Shown here: positions 27,706 through 35,336 of the stretch, piece after piece
Layout: each line of letters starts with the position of its first letter
How positions within the stretch are numbered: the first letter of the stretch is position 1
NCBI GenBank assembly: GCA_024639325.1
Contig: JAHEIO010000011.1
Location: forward strand, 1-64,000
Source: Gammaproteobacteria bacterium
Lineage (GTDB): Bacteria > Pseudomonadota > Gammaproteobacteria > Arenicellales > JAANXG01
Reading direction: 5' to 3'
DNA: 64,000 nt
Program-made: the position numbers and the translations under genes
The notes under the pieces: model-generated
Told to the model about the DNA's origin: nothing
Databases searched by the model: none
Seen by the model: the letters and a program-made list of their open reading frames with translations, nothing else

Positions 27706-28134
27706 ATGGGCGGGAAACATACGCTCGTGACCGATGTGGCGCTTGACAAACTGGCAGAGGTGCGCCGGTTCGTGGAAAGTTCGGCCCGGTCTCTCGGGGT
27801 GAACGAAACCGCAGTTTCCGACCTGGTTCTGGCGGTGGATGAGGCGGTCACCAACATCATCGTCCACGGCTACAAACACCAGCCCGGCTCGGTGGAAGTC
27901 AGTATCGATGCCGATGGGACTGCGCTGATTGTTCGATTGCGGGACAAAGCGCCTGGGTTTGATCCTTGCTCCTATCCAAAGTTGAACCTGCGGTCGTCCC
28001 TGGAAAAAGACACGCCCGGTGGTTTTGGACTTCACCTGATCAATAAAGCGGTGGACGATATCAGCTACCGCATTCCCCATGCCGGAGGAAATGAGTTGAC
28101 ACTGGTCAAACAAAACGTGGTTCCATCACGGTAA
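27706..28134 (+). CDS. Anti-sigma regulatory factor, HATPase serine kinase (RsbW type)
   Basis: A 142-residue GHKL kinase. The N-box is in LAVDEAVTNIIVHGYK, the G1 box in LRDKAPGFDP and the G2 box in PGGFGLHLINKAVDD. In RsbW/SpoIIAB systems this protein phosphorylates the STAS antagonist and sequesters a sigma factor or another target. No sigma factor gene is close, so the output target is elsewhere. It is the third gene of the phosphatase-STAS-kinase operon. Confidence 0.92.
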   Translation: MGGKHTLVTDVALDKLAEVRRFVESSARSLGVNETAVSDLVLAVDEAVTNIIVHGYKHQPGSVEVSIDADGTALIVRLRDKAPGFDPCSYPKLNLRSSLEKDTPGGFGLHLINKAVDDISYRIPHAGGNELTLVKQNVVPSR

Positions 28135-28144
28135 AACCACGCCA

Positions 28145-28957
28145 TCAGATACGGCCCAGGGGGCCCGCGGACTCGAACGCAACCGAGGCCAGGGTTTCGT
28201 TATGGCCATCAACGGAAACCGCCTGCCCGGACACCCTGGCCGCCCTGTCCGAACACAGGAAGACCGCGGATTCGCCGATATCCTCGGCATCTATGAAGGT
28301 CCGCATTGATACCTGCCGGACGTAGCCCTTGCGGACTTCCGACTCATCCACGCCAAGTGCGGCAGCCTCTTTTACGATCACCTGATTCATGCGGGGCCCG
28401 TCTACCGATCCGGGGCAGATAGCATTGACGCGGATACCGGCCGGCCCGAGTTCCATGGCCAGCGATTTCGTAATGCCGATGATTGCCCACTTGGCGCCCG
28501 CGTAAGGCGTTCGTAGCGGGTACCCCATAAGTCCTGCGGTCGATGAAATATTCAGGATACAGCCCGTACCTGCCTGCTTCATGACGGGCACGGCGCGACG
28601 CATGCACAAAAATGCACTGTGGACATTGACCTCGAAGGTATCCATCCATTCCTCGAGGGACATCGACTCGATGGCACCGGTTGGGCCGCCCACACCCGCA
28701 TTGTTGACGAGCACGTCGAGTCGGCCGCCGAAGTGCGCCAGCGCGGCATCGAAGAACTCTTCGACCTCGCGCTCACTGCCCACGTCGGCGGTCATGGCCC
28801 GGATGCCCTTTTCTTCCCGATCCATTTCACGCACGAGATCCGGATCGATATCACAGACGAAAACCCGGGCGCCCTCGCGAGCGAAAATCTCCGCGATGGC
28901 GCGACCGATGCCCCTGCCCGCCCCCGTCACGATGACATTTTTTTCTTCACACAGCAT
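28145..28957 (-). CDS. Short-chain dehydrogenase/reductase
   Basis: A 270-residue classical SDR. The cofactor motif is TGAGRGIGRA (residues 11-20) with an acidic residue after the second strand (VCDID), which favours NAD(H). NNAGVGG, the Ser in NISSTAG and YAGAK form the active site. The C-terminus VSVDGHNETLA is a normal SDR end. It lies 138 bp downstream of the LDH2-family gene on the same strand, so both may extend the aldehyde dehydrogenase operon. The substrate is unknown. Confidence 0.9.
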   Translation of the reverse strand: MLCEEKNVIVTGAGRGIGRAIAEIFAREGARVFVCDIDPDLVREMDREEKGIRAMTADVGSEREVEEFFDAALAHFGGRLDVLVNNAGVGGPTGAIESMSLEEWMDTFEVNVHSAFLCMRRAVPVMKQAGTGCILNISSTAGLMGYPLRTPYAGAKWAIIGITKSLAMELGPAGIRVNAICPGSVDGPRMNQVIVKEAAALGVDESEVRKGYVRQVSMRTFIDAEDIGESAVFLCSDRAARVSGQAVSVDGHNETLASVAFESAGPLGRI

Positions 28958-29095
28958 GTCTGATTTCCCATTGACACTGGATGATGATTGATTTCTGGAT
29001 TCTTGATGTCCCCGGACCGGAACGCCCCCTAACGTGCGAGAATCGGCGCCGGTGTGTACGCAACACCGAACGCTCGTAATCCCCGCTCCGATGGA

Positions 29096-30100
29096 TCAAC
29101 AGTAACTGCGGATTCGATCGTGCAGCGCCGCGGCGATATAGATACCGTCCCGCGCAATCCTGTCCCGTGCGGCGAAGCGGCCGGAGCCGGGTATACGCGC
29201 TCCCTGCTGTGACAGGATAGCCTGAAGAAGTTCCTCCAGCTGTTCATAGAACAAGTCGCCTGAATATGGCGCCGGATCGATTGCGATGAAGAACTGGCCG
29301 GTACGGGGGTGGCCGCCTTTATTGTCGGCGAAGGAACTTGCGTTCTTACTCAACGTCGCCCCGGTCAGCACGGCCGCCATCAACTCTACGACCAGCGCCA
29401 GTCCCGCACCCTTGTATCCGCCGGCGGGCACCATGCTGCCCTCGAGGCCTTCCCCGGGGTCGGTAGTGCTTTGCCCTCGTGCATCCAGTGCCCAGCCTTC
29501 CGGTATGGTCTCTCTATTGGCTTTGTGAACGATGAGTTCGCTCTTGGCGACGACACTCGAAGACTGATCGACAACCACCGCCGCGTGGCCCTTGCCGTCC
29601 GGTATGGCGCAGGCAATGGGATTTGTGCCGAACAAAGGCGTCAGTCCACCGAATGGCGCGATGGATGCCGGGGCGTTGGTGAAGCCCAGGCCGACCAGAC
29701 TGGATCGTGCCAGAGCCTCAACGTGGTAGCCGAGAACGCCGCAGTTGTAAGAGTTTATAACGGCCAGGGAAGCGATGCCGTTCGAACCGGCCGCGGAGAT
29801 CAAATGTTCGAAACCAAGTTCGATGGCCGGATGGGCGAAGCCCCCGCGAGTATCGGCCTGCCATGCGCCGGCGGAAAGCTGCTTTACTGCCGCCACCGCG
29901 GCGCCGTCAAGTTTTCCACACTTGACGTGTTCGCAATAGGTCGGCAGGCGCGCGAGGCCGTGGCTGTGAATGCCGTCGAGTTCCGATGCGACGATCGATC
30001 GTGTTACGATTTCCGCGCTGCTTTGACTGGTACCGCTGCCAACCAGCGCGTCGAGGGTCAATGACCGGACGTCATCGATTGACAAATGAACTTCATTCAT
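29096..30100 (-). CDS. LDH2/malate dehydrogenase-family oxidoreductase
   Basis: A 334-residue NAD(P)-dependent dehydrogenase of the LDH2/MDH2 family, which includes YlbC, AllD and the delta-1-piperideine/pyrroline-2-carboxylate reductase DpkA. Family motifs are the catalytic GIHSHGLARLP near residue 45, NCGVLGYHVEALA, FGTNPIACAIP and GYKGAGLALVVELMA. This fold does not use a Rossmann motif, consistent with its absence. Reduction of a cyclic imino acid or oxidation of a 2-hydroxy acid are the main options. ATG at 30100 has a GAAGGAG site. Confidence 0.9.
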   Translation of the reverse strand: MNEVHLSIDDVRSLTLDALVGSGTSQSSAEIVTRSIVASELDGIHSHGLARLPTYCEHVKCGKLDGAAVAAVKQLSAGAWQADTRGGFAHPAIELGFEHLISAAGSNGIASLAVINSYNCGVLGYHVEALARSSLVGLGFTNAPASIAPFGGLTPLFGTNPIACAIPDGKGHAAVVVDQSSSVVAKSELIVHKANRETIPEGWALDARGQSTTDPGEGLEGSMVPAGGYKGAGLALVVELMAAVLTGATLSKNASSFADNKGGHPRTGQFFIAIDPAPYSGDLFYEQLEELLQAILSQQGARIPGSGRFAARDRIARDGIYIAAALHDRIRSYC

Positions 30101-30160
30101 GGCGTCTCCTTCAACACTGACCTGATCAGGGTTCGTTTCATTAGATTGTTTTATTCGAAT

Positions 30161-30218
30161 CGGCGCGGGGCGCGCCGCCTACGATGCATTATCGGCTTAG
30201 AAGCGGCGCCCCCGCCAC
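30161..30218. repeat. REP-like GC-rich palindrome, inverted copy
   Basis: The reverse complement aligns with the element at 20078-20124: arms GGCGCGGGGCGCGCCGCCTAC and GCGGCGCCCCCGCC, but with a longer 15-base middle. It lies in the 133-bp gap between the DUF3726 gene and the LDH2-family gene and could form a hairpin in the transcript between them. Confidence 0.65.
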
Positions 30219-30233
30219 GATTGTCGATAGTTT

Positions 30234-30944
30234 CTAGTCGTTGTCGTCGAGTCCGGCTCCCGCACCGAGTGCCCGGGACCTTGCCGTAGGTTCCACAAGG
30301 GTAAGATCCGCAAAAGCCTTCAACTTTTCCCAAATGACCTCGTCGACATCGAGACCGCGCAGGGACATGTTTTCATCTTTTGCCACGACGGTGAATTTGT
30401 CGTCGACCGTCACATTCCCACAGGTGTGTTGCGACACCTCGAATTGAAACCGCCCGCTCGCGTAGGCGGCACCTTTACGAGCTATCAGCCCCAGCTCTCC
30501 GGCCGTCAGGCGAAAATCTATCGTGGAGTTCCGGTCGAACCATCGGATGAGAATCCGCGCCGTAGCCGGCATATTGGCCGCGAATTGCGCCAACTGCAAT
30601 AAAGGCACATCGACGCTGCGCAAGCAGGCCGCGCCGTCCTCGTTTGGCAGGAACAGGGTGAAGAGATCGGCCGCGGCTCCGCCAATCGATGCGGCTGACA
30701 GTCCTTCCTCACCGCATCCGGGATGCCAGTCGATCGCATCATCCGATAGGGTGAACTCACCGTAAGCCGAGACCCCGCTTTCCACCGCCACTAACGCATC
30801 GTATACGCTATCAACGGCCGGGAATCCATGCAGCGCCAGCCACAGCGCCGCTTTTCGAAGGTCCTCTGCGGCGCCCTCGGCGATACCCGTGCCGCGTGCG
30901 GCCTTCTGACAGGTCAGCATCAATTCATTCAATGATATGTGCAT
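30234..30944 (-). CDS. DUF3726 family protein
   Basis: A 236-residue protein that I match to DUF3726 by its N-terminus: a SLNELMLTCQKAARG helix, then AAEDLRKAALWLALHG. The function is unknown. No signal peptide, membrane helix or metal motif is clear. The ATG at 30944 shares one base with the stop of the upstream gene (TGATG), so the two are translationally coupled. Together with the 573-residue unknown protein, the dipeptidase homologue and the aldehyde dehydrogenase it forms the end of a four-gene operon. Confidence 0.82.
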   Translation of the reverse strand: MHISLNELMLTCQKAARGTGIAEGAAEDLRKAALWLALHGFPAVDSVYDALVAVESGVSAYGEFTLSDDAIDWHPGCGEEGLSAASIGGAAADLFTLFLPNEDGAACLRSVDVPLLQLAQFAANMPATARILIRWFDRNSTIDFRLTAGELGLIARKGAAYASGRFQFEVSQHTCGNVTVDDKFTVVAKDENMSLRGLDVDEVIWEKLKAFADLTLVEPTARSRALGAGAGLDDND

Positions 30945-32665
30945 CAAACCGGATTCGAAGCGGCGGACTCCATGCCCTCGATCACCGGGAAGCACCAGTC
31001 GTCGGCATCGTCGGCGTGCAGTTCCTCCGGCAGAGGCGCGCCCTGGTACATGGTGATGCGGGTCCATCGGTCCGATTTGGGATCGAATTTGGTGGCGCCG
31101 AAGAATGAAAGCTTGCCGCGCAGCATATCGATGGGCCGCATGTGTTCATCCAGAAGGTTGTCCTGGATTTCTCCGTAGGGCCGGCAAACCATGTTCTGAA
31201 TCCGCCTGACGATATGCCGGTGTTGTGGATGGAGTGCGAGGAACACGGCCACCGTCTGATGCGGATTTCTCGTGGCCTTGAGATCCGCGTAAACGCGCTG
31301 CGCCTGCACCGCGACGCCCAGCGGCATTTCCTTGTCCGTGCCGGTCTCATCGTCGCGTACCCCTATTCGGGGTTCGAGCTTTTCCTTCGAAACATACCAG
31401 AACCAGTGGCTGGCGCCAGCCTGTTCGAAATCGATCTGCAGTGCCCACTCGTAGCTTTGTTCGATAGTATCGATAAGTTCCCGCACCGTGGCATCGGGAT
31501 GGATGGATACGCTCTCGTCCGCGCCCATGGTACATTCCAGCTCATCGACCAGCTCGGGGTACGGCTCCATCAGCAGGCTGGCCAGCATCTCCTGCGCCTC
31601 CATCGAAAGGCTGGTCTCGGCCCACTGCATCAACTCGTGCCACGGATAGTGTTCATCGATAGGCCGATTACGAATGTGTTCGAGGTCTTTGCTCAGCTGC
31701 TCGATACGGACGCACTGCAGTGCATCGTCGGTGCGCCATTGATGGACGTGCTCGGCCGCGCGCTCAAGCAGCGTCCGGAACCGCTCCACTTTTTCCGGCG
31801 TCGCAGTTGGGACGGCTCTGACCCGCCCCAGCGCCGTTTCTCTTGCCACGATCCAGTTGTTCAGCAGTGCCGGGTGTTTGTGCAGATACGGCGCCATACC
31901 CAGCCCGGTGGCGTTGCCGATTCCAAGTATAGTTTTGCGCTGCTTGTCCAGTTTTACACTGCGTCCGCCGCCGCGCATCGAAGCGACGTGATCCACCAGA
32001 TCGTGGGTGAAACAGCGGATGAGATAAACGGACAGGAGTTCGGCGCGGTATGGGCTGCACATCACCTCCTCGCGCATGACCTTTTCGCGGTCCGACAGGC
32101 CGAACTTACCGTTGCCATAGACCGCGGTTGTCCGCATCAGGTAGCCCACCTCGGCCAGACGCTGGATTTCAGGCTGCCTGCCATCTGCCAGACACTCCAC
32201 TACGTAGTCGAACAACCGCACGCTCTTGTTGGCGCGGCTCAGCACCAGTTCGGATGAAGAACAACGGCCCGCTTCCTGCAGCGGGATGCAGCGGCCCAGC
32301 CGCTCAATGTCCGCATTGTCGGGTATGCCGTCAACCAGTGCAAACGTCACGTCCCACTTATCCGCGATCACCCGGTCCGTCCTGTCCGCGTCGTCGAGTT
32401 CGTTCGAAAACGCGACCAGGCTATATGAGCGTTCCGGCGTACGGACCGTATATACGGCCACCCCGTAACCGAGCTCGTTTACGTCCCAGTGCGTTCTTTC
32501 GATTGTCCACTTTTCCCGGTTCATGCGGCGAACCAGCGAGCGCATGAAACTTATCCTGGTCTGGTGAAGGCTGCCCATACGCTCCAGCCGCATAACCACA
32601 TGGGGAGGTCGCATGTACCTCTCGATACCGGCATCGACCGCAGACAATGATTGATCAGGATTCAT
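30944..32665 (-). CDS. Conserved hypothetical protein (573 residues)
   Basis: A large soluble protein with no family that I recognise. It has no signal peptide, no membrane segment and no nucleotide-binding motif. Features seen include an N-terminal Arg-rich helix (RISFMRSLVRRMNREKW), a beta-rich part (GVAVYTVRTPERSYSLVAF), a MRGGGRSVKLDKQRKTILG stretch, ATGLGMAPYLHKHPALLN, and a C-terminal Trp-rich part (ASHWFWYVSKEKLEPRIG). The ATG at 32665 lies 11 bp inside the end of the dipeptidase gene, so translation is coupled. It is co-encoded with a DUF3726 protein, which suggests that both act on the same pathway. Confidence 0.82.
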   Translation of the reverse strand: MNPDQSLSAVDAGIERYMRPPHVVMRLERMGSLHQTRISFMRSLVRRMNREKWTIERTHWDVNELGYGVAVYTVRTPERSYSLVAFSNELDDADRTDRVIADKWDVTFALVDGIPDNADIERLGRCIPLQEAGRCSSSELVLSRANKSVRLFDYVVECLADGRQPEIQRLAEVGYLMRTTAVYGNGKFGLSDREKVMREEVMCSPYRAELLSVYLIRCFTHDLVDHVASMRGGGRSVKLDKQRKTILGIGNATGLGMAPYLHKHPALLNNWIVARETALGRVRAVPTATPEKVERFRTLLERAAEHVHQWRTDDALQCVRIEQLSKDLEHIRNRPIDEHYPWHELMQWAETSLSMEAQEMLASLLMEPYPELVDELECTMGADESVSIHPDATVRELIDTIEQSYEWALQIDFEQAGASHWFWYVSKEKLEPRIGVRDDETGTDKEMPLGVAVQAQRVYADLKATRNPHQTVAVFLALHPQHRHIVRRIQNMVCRPYGEIQDNLLDEHMRPIDMLRGKLSFFGATKFDPKSDRWTRITMYQGAPLPEELHADDADDWCFPVIEGMESAASNPV

Positions 32666-33650
32666 GAGCTGTGAACGACCTATTATAGAAGCGAAACCAG
32701 TTGCCCCCCATGATTTTGTCGACTTCATCGTTGGAGAACCCCTGGCGGGTCAAGCCTTCACTGATATTTCGAAAATCCAGATTGCTCCGGAACCAAGCCG
32801 GCTGTGCCGGCCAGTCGCTGTCGTCGGCCGATCCCTCACCAAAATCCATTTCCAGCGACCAGCGGCCGCTGCGCATCCAGGTGAGCACCGACGTCGGCTG
32901 GTTTTGGCACAGGTCCGTGCCCAGACCGAGATTGTCGATGCCCATGATGTCGGCGGTTGTTGCGACCATTTCACAAAAATCCGTGAGCTTGCAGTGCGGA
33001 CCATCCTTGAGATGGAACGGATAAACGCTGAATCCAAGCATGCCCCCGCTATCGGCGAGAGCCCGGAGCACGGCATCGGACTTGTTGCGCAGCGCCTGTC
33101 TGAAAAACGCGGGATTGGCATGTGTGATCGCGATGGGCCGCTGTGAAATGTCAATGGCATCCAGGGTGGATCGTTCACTGCTGTGAGACATGTCGACGGT
33201 CATGCCGACCCGATTCATCTCCGCGATGACCTGCTTGCCAAAGCGCGTGATTCCAGGATCCACGGTTTCGTAGCAACCGGTCGCCAGCGGGCTCTGGTTG
33301 TTGTAGGACAACTGCATGAACCGGATACCAAGCTGGTGGAAAATCTCCACCAGACCGACGTCGTTGTCTATGGGGGAACAATTCTGGAATCCGAAAACGA
33401 TGCCGGTCCGGTTTGATTCCCTTGCCCGGTTGACATCTTCGGCATATCGAACCGGCATGATGAGGTCTTGGTGGATCCTGAACAGCTTGTGCCATTCGGT
33501 GATGTTGTTGATGGTTTCGATGGTGGTTTCCCAATACACGATCGTTACGTGTACGCAGTCCACGCCGCCGGCGCGCATCTGCTCGAATATCTCCCGGCTC
33601 CAGTTGGAATACTGAAGACCATCGATAACAGGCGCTCCGTGCCGGTCCAT
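32655..33650 (-). CDS. M19 membrane dipeptidase-family protein with altered metal site
   Basis: A 331-residue TIM-barrel protein of the renal dipeptidase family, without a signal peptide. Two metal His are kept: H156 in VDMSHSS and H177 in ITHANP, and the barrel-end DLCQ region with GLGTD is present. But the N-terminal DGHxD motif reads DGLQY (L12 and Y14 replace the His and Asp ligands), and the bridging Glu of the family is a Gln (Q89 in FGFQN). Thus one zinc site is lost. The protein may have another hydrolase or isomerase role. It starts 3 bp after the aldehyde dehydrogenase stop. Relatives are found in dimethylglycine/betaine loci of Pseudomonas. Confidence 0.85.
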   Translation of the reverse strand: MDRHGAPVIDGLQYSNWSREIFEQMRAGGVDCVHVTIVYWETTIETINNITEWHKLFRIHQDLIMPVRYAEDVNRARESNRTGIVFGFQNCSPIDNDVGLVEIFHQLGIRFMQLSYNNQSPLATGCYETVDPGITRFGKQVIAEMNRVGMTVDMSHSSERSTLDAIDISQRPIAITHANPAFFRQALRNKSDAVLRALADSGGMLGFSVYPFHLKDGPHCKLTDFCEMVATTADIMGIDNLGLGTDLCQNQPTSVLTWMRSGRWSLEMDFGEGSADDSDWPAQPAWFRSNLDFRNISEGLTRQGFSNDEVDKIMGGNWFRFYNRSFTAHES

Positions 33651-33653
33651 GGG

Positions 33654-35093
33654 TCAGGTTTCCGCTCGCGTATAGCAGGTCTTGACCTGGGTATAGAATT
33701 CGCGCGCGTAGGTCCCCTGCTCCCGACTGCCGTAGCTCGAGTTCTTTCGGCCGCCGAAGGGTACGTGGTAGTCCGTGCCCGCGGTGGGCAGATTAACCAT
33801 GACGCACCCGGTCTTGGCGTTGCGCCTGAAATGCGCCGCCTTGGAAAGCGAGCGCGTGATGATGCCGGAGGTCAGACCAAATTCGGTATCGTTCACCAGG
33901 GCAAGTGCGTGGTCATAGTCGTCGGCTTCTATCACGCAGGTGATCGGCCCGAATATCTCTTCCCGGTTGATGCGCATGTCGTTGTCGCCACGGATGAACA
34001 GCGCGGGCGCCATGAAGTATCCCTCGGTCACGCGTTTGACCCGGTCGCCACCGCAGACGAGTTTGGCACCTTCCGACTTGCCGAGCTTCAGGTATTGCTC
34101 GTTCTGCTCCAACTGAGCCTGGTCCACCACCGGGCCGATCTGGGTCCTCTCCTCCAGGGCGTGGCCCACCCGCAGCGACACGGTAGCATGCATCATCCTG
34201 TCCACGAACTCGTCGTGTATCGCCTGATGGACGATCAGCCGCGATGAGGCCGTACATTTCTGCCCGGTTCCGAAGAAGGCGCCGTTGATCGCGCAGTCGA
34301 CCGCGACGTCCACACTGGCCTCGTCGTCGATATACAGCGCATTCTTAGAACCCATCTCCAACTGGATCTTGGTTAGGTTCGGTACCGCCCGGGCGGCAAT
34401 CTTGCGGCCGCTGTTCAGCGAACCGGTAAAGGTGACGGCGTCGATTTTGCCGCTGCCGACCAGCAAATCTCCGATGGTACCACCGCCCCCCATGACCAGA
34501 TTGAACACACCCGCCGGCAGTTCCTGCCGGCCGATGATCTCGGACAGCTTGACCGCGACGGCCGGTGTCAGGTTCGACGGTTTCCATATCACCGAATTGC
34601 CATAAGCCAGTGCCGGAGCGATCTTCCAGGCCGCAGTTGCGATGGGAAAATTCCACGGCGTGATGATTGCCACGACGCCCATGGGTTCACGGCGAACCTC
34701 CACATCCACACCTGACCGGACCGAATCCGCGCATTCGCCCATCTGGCGCAGTACCTCGGCCGCGTAGTAGGTGAAGAACTGGCCCGATCGATAGACCTCG
34801 CCCCTGCCTTCGGCTAGGGGTTTTCCTTCTTCCCGCGACAGCAGTTCGCCCAGTTCACCCGACCTGTCCATGAGATCACGACCGATGCTCAGCAGCGCTT
34901 CATAGCGCTTCTCCAGCCCGAATCCCGCCCATTCGTCCTGCGCGTCACGAGCCGCGTCGAGCGCCCTGTCGAGGTCGTTGGCGTCCGCCTGGGCAAAGTT
35001 CCCAATGACATCATCCAGATCAGAGGGATTGATATCGGCAATCTGGTCGCTCCCGCCGCACCACCTGCCAGCAATAAAATTCTTGTTCGTCAT
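33654..35093 (-). CDS. NAD(P)-dependent aldehyde dehydrogenase
   Basis: A 479-residue ALDH. The catalytic Cys is C280 in GTGQKCTASSR and the general base is E246 in QLEMGSKN; the ITPWNFP motif ends at residue 150 and the cofactor loop is FTGSLNSGR. The GTGQKCTASSR form is typical of 2,5-dioxovalerate (alpha-ketoglutaric semialdehyde) dehydrogenases, which serve hydroxyproline and sugar-acid breakdown; this is a likely, not certain, substrate. It is the first gene of the four-gene operon and diverges from the HyuA-like gene across 243 bp. Confidence 0.92.
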   Translation of the reverse strand: MTNKNFIAGRWCGGSDQIADINPSDLDDVIGNFAQADANDLDRALDAARDAQDEWAGFGLEKRYEALLSIGRDLMDRSGELGELLSREEGKPLAEGRGEVYRSGQFFTYYAAEVLRQMGECADSVRSGVDVEVRREPMGVVAIITPWNFPIATAAWKIAPALAYGNSVIWKPSNLTPAVAVKLSEIIGRQELPAGVFNLVMGGGGTIGDLLVGSGKIDAVTFTGSLNSGRKIAARAVPNLTKIQLEMGSKNALYIDDEASVDVAVDCAINGAFFGTGQKCTASSRLIVHQAIHDEFVDRMMHATVSLRVGHALEERTQIGPVVDQAQLEQNEQYLKLGKSEGAKLVCGGDRVKRVTEGYFMAPALFIRGDNDMRINREEIFGPITCVIEADDYDHALALVNDTEFGLTSGIITRSLSKAAHFRRNAKTGCVMVNLPTAGTDYHVPFGGRKNSSYGSREQGTYAREFYTQVKTCYTRAET

Positions 35094-35336
35094 CTTTAGA
35101 CCTTGTTGCGTCTGCCCGGGGCATGTTGATTGATTGTGATAGCCTCCCTGCGTACCGACACCCAGAAAACCGATCAGCGCAGCCGATTATATAATGTCGC
35201 GATCAGAACGATACACCACGCAAACCCGCCATCTCTCGTTCGAGGGACGACATCCAAGCCGGGTATTTTGCAGTAGAATGCAGCATTTCGCATTATCAAA
35301 CTGCGCGATCGTGCGATCGAGTCCAGGGCACGCAGA

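Noticed and set aside
29309-30064. Plus-strand open frame of 251 codons
   Set aside because: Antisense to the LDH2-family gene, whose motifs are unmistakable.
31142-32257. Plus-strand open frame of 371 codons opposite the 573-residue protein
   Set aside because: I checked which strand is coding. The minus frame has coupled overlaps with both neighbours and a normal residue profile; the plus frame has neither.
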